DNA of 64,000 nt from Corynebacterium bouchesdurhonense (GTDB taxonomy: Bacteria; Actinomycetota; Actinomycetes; Mycobacteriales; Mycobacteriaceae): positions 104,288-168,287 of the forward strand of contig NZ_LT546025.1 in the NCBI RefSeq assembly GCF_900078305.2, in the 5' to 3' direction. Below, piece by piece: positions 43,829 to 53,716 of this stretch (positions are counted from its first letter, which is position 1; each line of letters starts with the position of its first letter). The position numbers and the translations under genes are program-made. The notes beneath the pieces are model-generated. The model was not told the origin of the DNA, did not search any database, and saw only the letters and a list, made by a program, of their open reading frames with translations.

Positions 43829-44575
43829 TCACACTCCCGGAGGCACCGCCACCACGGTCACCGAGCCGGGCGCCACCTCCGTGAAGCCGGCGTCGCGCAC
43901 CGGCACCGCGCCCGCCGCCGCGGCGTACTCGCCGAACTCCCCCGCCTCCACCTCGCGCACATTGAGCGGGTAGCCGGCCGCGGCCCACGCCCGCGCCTCC
44001 TCCAACCCGAGCGCCGCCGCGTACAGCATCGATGCGTGCCCCACCTGCGCCGCTGCCTTGCCCGCGGACATCTCCAAATCCGCGTTGAGTAGCAACGTGG
44101 GCGCGTCCGGATCGAGCGGCGCCGGGCCGTCACCAAGCGGGAGCTCGGTCCCTTTGATCTGCAGCTTGCGAATGTCGTGCGGCACCTCCCCCACCGCCGA
44201 CGGCACAAACGCCCGCACCGACCCGATGGTCACGCCCGGCAGCGCCTGCACGTCGTCCCACGCCTTGTTGCGCGCCCGCCGCGCTACCTTGCGGATGCGC
44301 AACGAGTACCACGCGTCCAGCCGTTCGCGCCAGAACCCGTCGCGCCCCGCCCGCTCGTCCAAGCACACGGCCACCGCGGCCTGAGCCGCGTCGCGGAGCA
44401 TCTCGCTTCTCGACGCTCCCCCCTCACGCGGCACCTCCAACACCAGCTGCATAGCCTGCACCGCCGCCGGGTCCTCGGGATCGCGCCCCGACCCCGGCCT
44501 CCTCGCCCCCGGGCCAACGCGGTCGGCGAGGAGGCGGTGCGCTTCCACGAAGGCGTCGCCAAGCACCATGCTCAT
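43829..44575 (-). CDS. Peptidyl-tRNA hydrolase domain protein (Pth2 superfamily)
   Basis: 248 residues from ATG at 44575, overlapping the serB stop (ATGA). The C-terminal half has LLLNADLEMSAGKAAAQVGHASMLYAAAL, matching the Pth2 signature MSxGKxAAQxxHA, and VRDAGFTEVAPGSVTVVAV, matching its end. The N-terminal 130 residues are actinobacterial and unassigned. Activity on peptidyl-tRNA is a family inference. GCTTNTCGACG at 44405-44415. Confidence 0.82.
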   Translation of the reverse strand: MSMVLGDAFVEAHRLLADRVGPGARRPGSGRDPEDPAAVQAMQLVLEVPREGGASRSEMLRDAAQAAVAVCLDERAGRDGFWRERLDAWYSLRIRKVARRARNKAWDDVQALPGVTIGSVRAFVPSAVGEVPHDIRKLQIKGTELPLGDGPAPLDPDAPTLLLNADLEMSAGKAAAQVGHASMLYAAALGLEEARAWAAAGYPLNVREVEAGEFGEYAAAAGAVPVRDAGFTEVAPGSVTVVAVPPGV

Positions 44576-45804
44576 CGTGCGGGGCGCGCGGCGGCGGAGT
44601 CGATCTCCTCGCGCGGAATGCCGAGGATGTAGAGCACCTCGTCCAAGAATGGGTGGTTGACCGAGGTGTCGGCGACCTCGCGCAGCGCCGGCTTCGCGTT
44701 GAAGGCGATGCCGAGGCCCGCGCGCGAGAGCATATCGATGTCGTTGGCGCCGTCACCCACCGCCACCGTCTGGCTCAGCGTCAGCCCCGAATCCTCCGCG
44801 AACTCGGCGAGGAAGTCCGCCTTCGCCGCGCGGTCCACGATCGGGCCGGTGACCCGGCCGGTGAGCTTGCCGTCCTCGATTTCGAGCGTGTTCGCGCGGA
44901 CGTAGTCGAGCTCTAGGTCCTCCGCGAGGCCTTCGAGCACCTGGATGAAGCCGCCCGAGACCACCGCGGTGCGGTAACCCATCGAGTTCAGCGTGCGGAT
45001 CGTGGTGCGCGCTCCCGGGGTGAGCTCGATTGCAGCGGCAACCTCGTCGATGACGGAAGCGTCCAGGCCAGCGAGCGCCTTGACCCGCTCCCTCAACGAC
45101 TCCTCGAAATCCAGCTCGCCGCGCATGGCCCGTTCCGTCACCGCCGCGACCTCCGCCTCCCGGCCCGCGTGGGCCGCGAGCATCTCAATGACCTCACCGG
45201 TGATCAGGGTTGAATCGCAGTCGAAACAGACCAGGCGCTTCGCGCGGCGGTGCAGGCCCGCGTGCTCCATGGCAAGGTCTACCCCCAGCTCGGAGGACAG
45301 CTCCGCAAGTGACGCGCGGACCGCGGCACCGGCGCCCGGGGTGTAATCCGGAAGCGTAATGCGGAACTCCAGCCCGGTGACGGGGTACTGGGTAATGCCG
45401 CGGATCACGTTGATGTTCGCGCCGTGGGACGCCAGCGTGGCGCCGAGGCGGGAAACCGCGGCGGCCGTCACCGGGTTGCCTAGCGCCACCACCACGTGCG
45501 TGGACTTGGATCGCGGCACGGTGTCCGGGTCGACACCCGTCTCGATGGTCACCCGCTGCCCGAACTCCCACAGCGCCGTGTGGAGCTCGCGCTCTACGTC
45601 CCCGAGCTTCTGCGGGTCCATGCCCACCAGCGCTGCCAGCAGGAGCTGGCCGCGGAAGTTGGTCTGCTCCGCGTCCAACAGCTGTACGCCGTGCGAGGCG
45701 AGGGCGTTGAAGAAGGCGGCGGAGACACCCGGGCGGTCTGGCCCGGAGGTGGTGATGACGGCGGCTTTCAGGCCTGGCTGCATTTCGACCGGTACGGCTG
45801 GCAT
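44572..45804 (-). CDS. serB: Phosphoserine phosphatase with ACT domains
   Basis: 410 residues from ATG at 45804. The N-terminal about 180 residues carry ACT regulatory domains (ITTSGPDRPGVSAAFFNAL; VVVALGNPVTAAAVSRL). The HAD catalytic domain begins with LVCFDCDSTLITGEVIEML (nucleophile DxDST) and continues with VVSGGFIQVLEGLA and AVGDGANDIDMLSRAGLGIAF. It makes serine from phosphoserine, probably with feedback control by serine. Confidence 0.96.
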   Translation of the reverse strand: MPAVPVEMQPGLKAAVITTSGPDRPGVSAAFFNALASHGVQLLDAEQTNFRGQLLLAALVGMDPQKLGDVERELHTALWEFGQRVTIETGVDPDTVPRSKSTHVVVALGNPVTAAAVSRLGATLASHGANINVIRGITQYPVTGLEFRITLPDYTPGAGAAVRASLAELSSELGVDLAMEHAGLHRRAKRLVCFDCDSTLITGEVIEMLAAHAGREAEVAAVTERAMRGELDFEESLRERVKALAGLDASVIDEVAAAIELTPGARTTIRTLNSMGYRTAVVSGGFIQVLEGLAEDLELDYVRANTLEIEDGKLTGRVTGPIVDRAAKADFLAEFAEDSGLTLSQTVAVGDGANDIDMLSRAGLGIAFNAKPALREVADTSVNHPFLDEVLYILGIPREEIDSAAARPAR

Positions 45805-45817
45805 ACAGGGACAATAG

Positions 45818-45856
45818 CAAAAGCGAGCCCCTCACCGTCGCGGTGAGGGGCTCGCT
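45818..45856 (-). terminator. Terminator of ctaD
   Basis: Perfect 15-bp stem AGCGAGCCCCTCACC / GGTGAGGGGCTCGCT with a five-base loop and TTTT on the minus strand. Confidence 0.93.
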
Positions 45857-45882
45857 GTCAGGAAGTGCGCGTCGCGCGGGTG

Positions 45883-47670
45883 CTACTTGCTAGACGTGGC
45901 GGACGCAGTGGACGCGTCGGGGCCATCGCCACGGTCGAACTCGTGGCCGGCGCCCTTCCAGGTGGCCGGAGTGTCCGAGGAGTGGCCGGTGTGAGCCTCG
46001 CGGCGCAGCGTCTCCACCATGTGCGGGTAGTGCAGCTCGAACGCCGGGCGCTCGGAGCGGATACGCGGCAGGGAGGTGAAGTTGTGGCGCGGCGGCGGGC
46101 AGGAGGTGGCCCACTCGAGGGAGTTGCCGTAGCCCCACGGGTCATCCACGGTGACAACCTCCCCGTAGCGCCAGGACTTGAACACGTTCCAGATGAACGG
46201 CAGCATACCGATGCCCAGGATCAGGGCGCCGACAGTGGAGACTTGGTTCAGGAAGGTGAAGCCGTCGGTGTCAAGGTAGTCGGCGTAACGGCGCGGCATG
46301 CCCATGTTACCCAGCCAGTGCTGGACCAGGAAGGTCATGTTGAAGCCGATGAACACGAGCCAGAAGGAAATCTTGGCCAGGCGCTCGTCCAGCATGCGGC
46401 CCGTCATCTTCGGGAACCAGAAGTGCACGCCGGCGATGGTGGAGAACACCACGGTGCCGAACAGGGTGTAGTGGAAGTGCGCCACCACGAAGTAGGAGTC
46501 GTGCAGGTGGAAGTCCAGCGGCGGGGAGGCCAGCATAATGCCGGTCAGGCCGCCGAAGAGGAAGGTGAACAGGAAGCCCATCGCCCACATCATCGGGGAC
46601 TCGAAGGTGATGCGGCCGTTCCACATGGTGCCGAGCCAGTTGAAGAACTTCACACCGGTAGGCACGGCGATGAGGAAGGTCATGAAGGAGAAGAACGGCA
46701 GCAGGATCGCGCCGGTGGCGAACATGTGGTGCGCCCACACGGCCATGGACAGGCCAGCGATGGCGAGCGTTGCGAACACCAGGCCGATGTAGCCGAAGAT
46801 CGGCTTACGAGAGAACACCGGGACGATCTCAGAGGTGACACCAAAGAACGGCAGAGCCAGGACGTACACCTCGGGGTGGCCGAAGAACCAGAACAGGTGC
46901 TGCCAGAGGATGGCACCGCCGTTCGCAGTGTCGTAGATGTGGGCGCCCAGCAGGCGGTCGTACAGCACGCCGAGGGCGGCGGCCAGCAGCAGCGGGAAGA
47001 TCATCAGGGCGATGATCGAGGTAACGAAGATGGTCCAGGTGAACACCGGGAGGCGGAACATGGTCATGCCCGGCGCGCGCAGGGTGAGCACGGTGGTGAG
47101 CATGTTCACGGCGGAGGCCACGGTACCGACACCGGTAGCACCGACGCCGACGATCCAGAGGTTCGCGGAGACGGACGGGGTGTGGGTCGCGTCAGCCAGC
47201 GGCATGTACATGGTCCAGCCGAAGTCGGCCGCGCCACCCGGGGTGAGGAAGCCCGCGAGGAACGCGACGATACCCACCTGGGTGATCCAGAAACCGAAGG
47301 CGTTCAGGCGCGGGAACGCCACGTCCGGAGCGCCAATTTGCAGCGGCAAGATGTAGTTGGCAAAGCCCCACACCACCGGCGTACCGAACGCCAGCAGCAT
47401 CACGGTGCCGTGCATGGTGAACAGCTGGTTGAACTGCTCGTTGGACAGGAACTGCAGGCCCGGGCTGAAAAGCTCGGCGCGGATCAGCAGCGCCATCAGG
47501 CCACCGACGAAGAACCAGATGAAGGACATGATGATGTACAGGATGCCCAGTTCTTTGTGGTCAGTCGTGGTGATCAGCTTGTAAAACTTGGAGCCACGCC
47601 GAGCGTTGCCCGTCGGCTCCGGACGTGTCGGCGGGACGTAAGTGTCCAGCCTTGGCGCCACAGCGGTCAT
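45883..47670 (-). CDS. ctaD: Cytochrome c oxidase subunit I (aa3 type)
   Basis: 595 residues from ATG at 47670, preceded by AGGAGG. Twelve membrane helices. [12 protein letters not shown] opens the heme-copper oxidase domain; [10 protein letters not shown] holds a heme a ligand; [19 protein letters not shown] the CuB histidine and the cross-linked tyrosine; WAHHMF two CuB histidines; and [11 protein letters not shown] the heme ligands near the C-terminus. It reduces oxygen and pumps protons. A monocistronic gene, as in C. glutamicum. Confidence 0.97.
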   Translation of the reverse strand: MTAVAPRLDTYVPPTRPEPTGNARRGSKFYKLITTTDHKELGILYIIMSFIWFFVGGLMALLIRAELFSPGLQFLSNEQFNQLFTMHGTVMLLAFGTPVVWGFANYILPLQIGAPDVAFPRLNAFGFWITQVGIVAFLAGFLTPGGAADFGWTMYMPLADATHTPSVSANLWIVGVGATGVGTVASAVNMLTTVLTLRAPGMTMFRLPVFTWTIFVTSIIALMIFPLLLAAALGVLYDRLLGAHIYDTANGGAILWQHLFWFFGHPEVYVLALPFFGVTSEIVPVFSRKPIFGYIGLVFATLAIAGLSMAVWAHHMFATGAILLPFFSFMTFLIAVPTGVKFFNWLGTMWNGRITFESPMMWAMGFLFTFLFGGLTGIMLASPPLDFHLHDSYFVVAHFHYTLFGTVVFSTIAGVHFWFPKMTGRMLDERLAKISFWLVFIGFNMTFLVQHWLGNMGMPRRYADYLDTDGFTFLNQVSTVGALILGIGMLPFIWNVFKSWRYGEVVTVDDPWGYGNSLEWATSCPPPRHNFTSLPRIRSERPAFELHYPHMVETLRREAHTGHSSDTPATWKGAGHEFDRGDGPDASTASATSSK

Positions 47671-47746
47671 ACGATCCTCCTGACTACGGCTTCCCCTCCT
47701 GCCCGCCGCAGCGAAACCGGTGAAGAGGCCACTTTTGGTACCGGGC

Positions 47747-47776
47747 AATAATAACCGCCGGTACATGGAATTGCCA
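47747..47776 (-). promoter_or_regulatory. Candidate ctaD promoter
   Basis: On the minus strand TGGCAA, a 17-bp spacer and TATTAT occur about 75-105 bp upstream of the start. Confidence 0.4.
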
Positions 47777-47875
47777 GCCATCTCAGGCCAGCACTAGTTG
47801 CAGTCTAACCCCGGGGGCGGGCCGGCGAATGAAACCGCGAGCCCCTCGCCTATTTATCTCTTTTAACAGCAGAAA

Positions 47876-47931
47876 CACGCGCCGCGCCCGACCGTGGGTG
47901 TCACCCATACGGGGGTCGAGCGCGGCGTGTG
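47876..47931 (-). terminator. Long stem-loop downstream of nrdF
   Basis: CACGCGCCGCGCCCGACC pairs imperfectly with GGGGGTCGAGCGCGGCGTGTG; TTTCTGCTGTT follows on the minus strand. Confidence 0.7.
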
Positions 47932-47932
47932 C

Positions 47933-47962
47933 GGTGCCGGAAGCCGGTGCCGGAAGCCGGTG

Positions 47963-47963
<1 letters not shown>
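47933..47963. repeat. 13-bp tandem repeat abutting the nrdF stop
   Basis: GGTGCCGGAAGCC occurs twice in a row (47933-47945, 47946-47958), followed by GGTGC at the stop codon of nrdF. Confidence 0.93.
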
Positions 47964-49036
<1,073 letters not shown>

Positions 49037-49041
49037 CTACC

Positions 49042-49057
49042 TAATACAATTTAGTAT
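49042..49057. promoter_or_regulatory. Palindrome over the -10 region of the gntR-type gene
   Basis: AATAC-N6-GTATT (49042-49057) overlaps TACAAT, a good -10 hexamer at 49044-49049. It suits an operator for autoregulation or for control of the divergent nrdF. Confidence 0.45.
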
Positions 49058-49105
49058 TTTCCCCCACCCGACCACCCCTGACGCGGTACGAAAGTGTGAC
49101 CCCGT

Positions 49106-49819
49106 ATGGCACCTGCGAACGATGCTTCGGCTGCTCCCCTGCTCGCTTCCATCCTTGACACGCTCGGAGAAGAGATCGTCTCCGGCGAGATGCCGGAGGG
49201 CCATACCTTTACGCTGCAGGACCTCTCCACGCGCTTCGGCATCTCCCGCACGGTAGCGCGCGAGGCGATGCGGGCCCTCGAGCAGCTGGGGCTCGTCTCC
49301 TCATCGCGGCGGGTGGGCATCAAGGTGCTCCCGGCGTCCCGGTGGGCGGTGTTCGACCGCTCGGTGATCACGTGGCGCCTCTCCGCGGAGGCACAGCGCC
49401 CGGGCCAGATCACCTCGCTCAACCAGCTGCGCACCGCGGTGGAGCCGGTCGCCGCCGGGCTCGCCGCCCTCAACGCCTCCGCGGAGGAAACGGCGAGGCT
49501 CACCGAGCTTGCGCAGCAGCTCATCGAGCTCACCGAGGCTCGCGTGGGCAACTCCGACGAGTTCCTCGCCGCCGACGTCGAGTTCCACACCCTCCTGCTC
49601 ACCGCCTCCGGTAACGAGATGTTCGCGGCGCTCGCAGCCCCCATCATGAACGTCCTCGAGGGCCGCACGCGCTACGGCATCATGCCCGACGAACCCGAGC
49701 TCGGCGCGATGCGCCTGCACAGCGACCTCGCCGACGCCATCGCCCGGCGCGACCCCGAGGCCGCCGAGGCCACGTCGCGCAACCTGCTCCGCGGCATCAA
49801 CGCGTTCATGGAGTTTTAG
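49106..49819 (+). CDS. GntR-family regulator, FadR subgroup (GntR1-like)
   Basis: 237 residues from ATG at 49106. The winged helix occupies about 10-75 (EEIVSGEMPEGHTFTLQDLSTRFGISRTVAREAMRALEQ), followed by an all-helical FCD effector domain with LRTAVEPVAAGLAA, DVEFHTLLLTASGN and LHSDLADAI, which supply the metal-binding Asp and His residues. Its position between nrdF and nrdE equals gntR1 of C. glutamicum, a sugar-acid-responsive regulator of gluconate and pentose phosphate genes. The assignment as GntR1 is by synteny. Confidence 0.88.
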   Translation: MAPANDASAAPLLASILDTLGEEIVSGEMPEGHTFTLQDLSTRFGISRTVAREAMRALEQLGLVSSSRRVGIKVLPASRWAVFDRSVITWRLSAEAQRPGQITSLNQLRTAVEPVAAGLAALNASAEETARLTELAQQLIELTEARVGNSDEFLAADVEFHTLLLTASGNEMFAALAAPIMNVLEGRTRYGIMPDEPELGAMRLHSDLADAIARRDPEAAEATSRNLLRGINAFMEF

Positions 49820-49875
49820 GGGCCTTTGCTTGTCGACGTTCCCTTGTCACGGGTGCGTCGACAAGCAAAGGCCCC
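49819..49875. terminator. Bidirectional terminator made of two inverted GCTTNTCGACG motifs
   Basis: GGGGCCTTTGCTTGTCGACG and its inverse CGTCGACAAGCAAAGGCCCC form a 20-bp perfect stem with a 17-base loop between the convergent gntR-type and nrdE genes. Motif copies lie at 49828-49838 and 49856-49866. Confidence 0.93.
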
Positions 49876-49884
49876 CAAACTGAC

Positions 49885-52068
49885 CTACAGCATGCAGGAC
49901 ACGCAACCCTCAACCTCGGTGCCCTCCAGTGCCATCTGGCGCAGGCGGATGTAGTAAAGGGTCTTGATCCCCTTGCGCCACGCGTAGATCTGGGCGCGGT
50001 TGATGTCTCGGGTGGTCACCGTGTCCTTGAAGAAGAGGGTCAGCGACAGGCCCTGGTCCACGTACTTGGTGGCCTCGGCGTAGGTGTCAATGATCTTCTC
50101 GAAGCCGATCTCGTACGCGTCCTTGAAGTAGGCGGCGTTCTCGTTGTCCATGTGCGGCGCCGGGTAGTAGACGCGGCCGATCTTGCCCTCCTTGCGGATC
50201 TCGATCTTCGAGGCGATCGGGTGGATCGAGGACGTGGAGTTGTTGATGTAGCTGATCGAGCCGGTCGGTGGGATTGCCTGCAGGTAGCGGTTGTAGATGC
50301 CGTCGCGCGCCACGTCCGCCTTCAGCTGCGCCCATTCCTCGGCCGTGGGAACGGCGATATCAGACGCCTCGAACAGCGCCTTGACCTTCTCCGTCTTCGG
50401 CTGGAAGTCAGCCGGGTTGTAGCGGTCGAAGAACGCGCCGGTGGCGTACTCGGACTTGTCGAAGTCCTGGAACGCCTCGCCCTTTTCCACCGCGATTTTG
50501 TGGGAGGCGCGGATGGCCTCGTACATCACGGCCGCGAAGTACGCGTTGGTGAAGTCCAGGCCCTCCTCCGAGCCGTACTCGATGTGCTCGCGGCCGAGGT
50601 AGCCGTGCAGGTTCATCTGGCCCAGGCCGATGGCGTGCGAGGCGTCGTTGCCCTCGCGCACCGACGGCACCGAGTCAATGGAGGTCGAGTCCGCCACCGC
50701 CGTCAGGCCGCGGATGGCGGTCTCGATGGTGCGGGAGAAATTGTCCGAGTCCATGGTCATCGCGATGTTCAGCGAGCCCAGGTTGCAGGAGATGTCGTGG
50801 CCGATCTCCTGGTAGCTCAGGTCCTCGTTGAACACGGACGGCGAATTGACCTGCAGGATCTCGGAGCACAGGTTGGACATGTTGATCCGGCCCGTCTTCA
50901 CCGGGTTCGCGCGGTTGGCCGTGTCCTCGAACAGGATGTACGGGTAGCCGGACTCGAACTGGATCTCCGCGATGGTTTGGAAGAACTGGCGGGCCTTGAT
51001 CTTGGTCTTGCGGATCCGCGGATCCTCCACCATCTCCTCGTACTTCTCCGTGATGGAGATGTCCGCGAACGGCACGCCGTACACGCGCTCCACGTCGTAC
51101 GGGCTGAAGAGGTACATGTCGTCGTTGCGCTTCGCCAGCTCGAAGGTGATGTCCGGGATGACCACGCCGAGGGAGAGCGTCTTGATGCGGATCTTCTCGT
51201 CCGCGTTCTCGCGCTTGGTATCGAGGAAGCGCATGATGTCCGGGTGGTGCGCGTTGAGGTACACCGCGCCCGCGCCCTGGCGCGCGCCCAGCTGGTTGGC
51301 ATAGGAGAAGGAGTCCTCCAGCAGCTTCATCACCGGGATCACGCCAGAGGACTGGTTCTCAATGTGCTTGATCGGCGCGCCGGCCTCGCGGATGTTGGAC
51401 AGCAGTAGCGCCACGCCGCCGCCGCGCTTGGACAGCTGGAGTGCGGAGTTGATGGCGCGGCCGATGGACTCCATGTTGTCCTCGATGCGCAGGAGGAAGC
51501 AGGACACGAGCTCGCCGCGCTGCGCCTTGCCCGCGTTGAGGAAGGTCGGCGTGGCGGGCTGGAAGCGGCCCGTCATGATCTCGTCCACCAGCGCGGTGGC
51601 CAAGTCCGTGTCGCCGTGGGCGAGGAAAAGGGCGGTCATTGCCACGCGGTCCTCGAAGCGCTCCAGGTAGCGGCGGCCGTCGAAGGTTTTCAGGGTGTAC
51701 GAGGTGTAGTACTTGTACGCGCCGAGGAAGGACTTGAAGCGGAACTTGTAGGAGTAGGCGCGCTTGAACGTGTCCTTCACAAACTCCCAGTCGTACTGCT
51801 CCACCACGCCCGGCTCGTAGTACTTGTTGTCCACCAGGTACTTCATCTTCTCTTCCAGGTCGTGGAAGTAGACGGTGTTCTGGTTGACGTGCTGCAGGAA
51901 GTACTGGTTGGCCGCCTCGCGGTCCTTGTCAAACTGGATCTGGCCGTGCTCGTCGTACAGGTTCAGCAGCGCGTTGAGGGCGTGGTAATCCAGCTGGTCG
52001 GTTTGCGAGGCCGGCTCGGGCACGGACTTACCGAGTGCAGCGGACGGCGTAGGGCTGGGGGTGGTCAC
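49885..52068 (-). CDS. nrdE: Class Ib ribonucleotide reductase large subunit
   Basis: 727 residues from GTG at 52068, with AGGAAGG upstream. [22 protein letters not shown] holds one active-site cysteine, NLCSEILQ the thiyl-radical cysteine, [10 protein letters not shown] the second redox cysteine, and [18 protein letters not shown] the phosphate-binding end. The C-terminus CVSCML carries the pair reduced by NrdH. It lacks an ATP cone, as expected for class Ib. The N-terminus is about 20 residues longer than C. glutamicum NrdE, so the start may lie slightly further in. Confidence 0.97.
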   Translation of the reverse strand: MTTPSPTPSAALGKSVPEPASQTDQLDYHALNALLNLYDEHGQIQFDKDREAANQYFLQHVNQNTVYFHDLEEKMKYLVDNKYYEPGVVEQYDWEFVKDTFKRAYSYKFRFKSFLGAYKYYTSYTLKTFDGRRYLERFEDRVAMTALFLAHGDTDLATALVDEIMTGRFQPATPTFLNAGKAQRGELVSCFLLRIEDNMESIGRAINSALQLSKRGGGVALLLSNIREAGAPIKHIENQSSGVIPVMKLLEDSFSYANQLGARQGAGAVYLNAHHPDIMRFLDTKRENADEKIRIKTLSLGVVIPDITFELAKRNDDMYLFSPYDVERVYGVPFADISITEKYEEMVEDPRIRKTKIKARQFFQTIAEIQFESGYPYILFEDTANRANPVKTGRINMSNLCSEILQVNSPSVFNEDLSYQEIGHDISCNLGSLNIAMTMDSDNFSRTIETAIRGLTAVADSTSIDSVPSVREGNDASHAIGLGQMNLHGYLGREHIEYGSEEGLDFTNAYFAAVMYEAIRASHKIAVEKGEAFQDFDKSEYATGAFFDRYNPADFQPKTEKVKALFEASDIAVPTAEEWAQLKADVARDGIYNRYLQAIPPTGSISYINNSTSSIHPIASKIEIRKEGKIGRVYYPAPHMDNENAAYFKDAYEIGFEKIIDTYAEATKYVDQGLSLTLFFKDTVTTRDINRAQIYAWRKGIKTLYYIRLRQMALEGTEVEGCVSCML

Positions 52069-52161
52069 GGGTATTACCTTCCTGGAGTCCTTTTATAAAG
52101 GTTATGTAAAGGTTCGCCGCCTGCGTGGCGGACTGCAAGTTGAGTGAGTGGTGGGTTGTTC

Positions 52162-52698
52162 CTACTTGGCGCCCGCGGTATGCGGCCGGTGGCTGTACTT
52201 GGCCCGCAGCCAGGCGAGCCGCTGGGCGCTATCGTCGCACAAACGCGGCAGCTCCGCCTCGGCCTGCGCGCTGAGCGGCTCCAGCCCGAGGCGGGCGGCC
52301 TGACGGATCAGCTCGGAACGCACGTGCTCGACGTCCCCGGGCATGCCCATGAGCTCGAAGCGGTACAGGTACGGCACCCTGCACTTCGCCGCGATGACGT
52401 CCCCAGCCCGGCAGTAGTCCTCGCCGAAGTTGGAGTTACCCGCGGCGATGACGCCGCGGATCAGCCCCCGGTTGTGCTCGTTGTTGAGGAACCGGATGAC
52501 CTGAGGCGGCACGGGCCGGGAGTTCTGGTGCGTCATCGACACCCCTCCCCCGTACGTCGGGCACACCAAGACGTAGGGCTCGTCGACGGTGAGGTCACCC
52601 TCCGAGCGGTGCAGCGGGATGCGGCGCGCGGGCAGGCCCACCCGTTCCACGAACCGTTTCGTGTTCTCGGTGGCGGAGGAAAAGTAGACGATCAGCAC
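52162..52698 (-). CDS. nrdI: NrdI flavodoxin-like protein
   Basis: 178 residues from GTG at 52698; TTG at 52710 is the alternative and sits right on the [26 protein letters not shown] binds FMN phosphate, VCPTYGGG and [19 protein letters not shown] surround the flavin. NrdI supplies oxidant to activate the dimanganese cofactor of NrdF. It lies between nrdH and nrdE on the same transcript. The C-terminal 40 residues are longer than in E. coli NrdI. Confidence 0.95.
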   Translation of the reverse strand: MLIVYFSSATENTKRFVERVGLPARRIPLHRSEGDLTVDEPYVLVCPTYGGGVSMTHQNSRPVPPQVIRFLNNEHNRGLIRGVIAAGNSNFGEDYCRAGDVIAAKCRVPYLYRFELMGMPGDVEHVRSELIRQAARLGLEPLSAQAEAELPRLCDDSAQRLAWLRAKYSHRPHTAGAK

Positions 52699-52722
52699 AG
52701 CTCGCCCCAACCTCCGGCGGCG

Positions 52723-52950
52723 CTACGCCGCTGCGAGGGTGCGAATGCGGTCGGGGCGGAACCCGGACCAGTGCTCGCCGTCAACCTCCACAACCGGCGC
52801 CTGCAGGTGGCCGAGGGCCATGACGTAATCACGCGCATTGTTGTCCAGCGAGATGTCAACGAGCGTGTATTCCAGGCCCGCCTTGTCCAGGGCGCGGGTG
52901 GTGGCGCGGCACTGCTGGCACGCCGGCTTGGTGTAAACGGTGATAGACAT
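52723..52950 (-). CDS. nrdH: NrdH-redoxin
   Basis: 75 residues from ATG at 52950. A glutaredoxin-sized thioredoxin fold with VYTKPACQQCRATTRALDKAG; the active site is C11-Q-Q-C14, where CVQC or CMQC is more usual. The end GEHWSGFRPDRI is the WSGFRP signature of NrdH. It reduces NrdE and is itself reduced by thioredoxin reductase. First gene of nrdHIE. Confidence 0.96.
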   Translation of the reverse strand: MSITVYTKPACQQCRATTRALDKAGLEYTLVDISLDNNARDYVMALGHLQAPVVEVDGEHWSGFRPDRIRTLAAA

Positions 52951-53078
52951 TTGGCTTCCTTCTACGCTGCTTCCGAAGGCGGTTCGCAGCGCCTTCCCCA
53001 GTTGATTTCTCGCCTCGCCGAACCCCTCGGCGACACACCAGAGACACTATACCTTGGGCCAATATAAGGCAACCAATA

Positions 53079-53143
53079 CTACATGTAGTAGTTACACCGG
53101 TGAAACTCGCAGGACGGGTACCGCGAATTACCCACATGTAGTC
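53079..53143. promoter_or_regulatory. Candidate NrdR-type operator pair upstream of nrdHIE
   Basis: ACTACATGTAGT (53079-53090) is a perfect 12-bp palindrome. CACATGTAGT (53134-53143) repeats its right part 53 bp further on, about five helical turns. Paired palindromes in phase upstream of nrd operons are typical of NrdR, although the sequence differs from the general NrdR box. Confidence 0.45.
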
Positions 53144-53225
53144 CACCGGCGTGCGCGAATGCTTACAACGGTGGAATTAATTTTTGCTGAGACTTCTCCC
53201 CGCCGGCCACAGCGGCTGGAAAACG

Positions 53226-53266
53226 CAAAAATCCCGCCCCGGCAGCGGGTGCCGGAGGCGGGATTC
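53226..53266 (-). terminator. Terminator of rpmJ
   Basis: AATCCCGCC / GGCGGGATT perfect 9-bp outer stem, followed by TTTTTG on the minus strand. Confidence 0.92.
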
Positions 53267-53277
53267 TCGGGCTGGGA

Positions 53278-53400
53278 TTAGCCCTGGCGAGCCTTGAAGC
53301 GCGGCTCCTTCTTGTTGATCACGTAGACCTTGCCGCGGCGGCGCACAACCTGGGCGCCCGGCTTGTTCTTCAGCGACCGAAGCGACTTGCGGACCTTCAT
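53278..53400 (-). CDS. rpmJ: Ribosomal protein bL36, zinc-free paralogue
   Basis: 40 residues from ATG at 53400 with AAAGGAG upstream: it opens [19 protein letters not shown] and ends [11 protein letters not shown]. It lacks the zinc-ligand cysteines and histidine of the main bL36, so it is the C-minus form that can replace the zinc form under zinc limitation. It stands alone, away from ribosomal operons, with its own terminator. A Zur site was looked for but not recognised upstream. Confidence 0.95.
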   Translation of the reverse strand: MKVRKSLRSLKNKPGAQVVRRRGKVYVINKKEPRFKARQG

Positions 53401-53716
53401 CGGGCGCTCCTTTCTCCTCTGGTTGGTAATTTCAAGCGAGGCGCGGCGAATGCCGGCGCATCGCGACACGCCGATAGATAATACACACCGCCCAGGCGAC
53501 CTCCAAACCTCCGGAGCGGCATCCCGGCGATGCCCAGCAGGTGAACAGCCCAGCGCAATATGCCTGTTTGGATTTAGAGGGTCACCACCTCTGCCCCACC
53601 GGGCTTCTAGTGCCCCGCCAGCCACTGAAGTTTAGGCATATTCAGACAAACAGGCATATTCGAGATGTGGGCTGCAGGCCTGACGTACCCGCTGCCTACC
53701 CGCTCCCCGGTCTACG
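53401..53716. other. Intergenic region between rpmJ and nadE
   Basis: No gene. It holds the rpmJ leader, with TATTAT on the minus strand at about 53480 as a possible -10, and locus B of the AATATGCCTGTTTG element. Confidence 0.65.
53557..53660. repeat. Extragenic AATATGCCTGTTTG element, locus B (upstream of nadE)
   Basis: AATATGCCTGTTTG at 53557-53570, a 63-bp spacer, then TTTAGGCATATT (53631-53642) and CAAACAGGCATATT (53647-53660) in inverse orientation. The arrangement, one copy facing a tandem pair, matches loci A and C, but the spacer differs. Confidence 0.9.

Larger units (their letters stand above)
47671..47962. other. Intergenic region between ctaD and nrdF
   Basis: No gene. It holds the ctaD leader and promoter, and the nrdF terminator at its far end. 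Confidence 0.7.
52951..53277. other. nrdH leader and promoter region
   Basis: No gene is supported. It contains the nrd palindromes at 53079 and 53135 and the rpmJ terminator at its right end; GGCCAATATAAGG at 53059-53071 is AT-rich and may contain promoter elements. Confidence 0.6.

Noticed and set aside
45865..47751. 628-codon open frame on the + strand over ctaD
   Set aside because: Its histidine- and glutamate-rich translation is the mirror of ctaD, whose oxidase motifs and terminator are unambiguous.
53054..53281. 75-codon open frame in the nrdH-rpmJ gap
   Set aside because: No ribosome binding site, no domain, and it crosses the rpmJ terminator and candidate operators.
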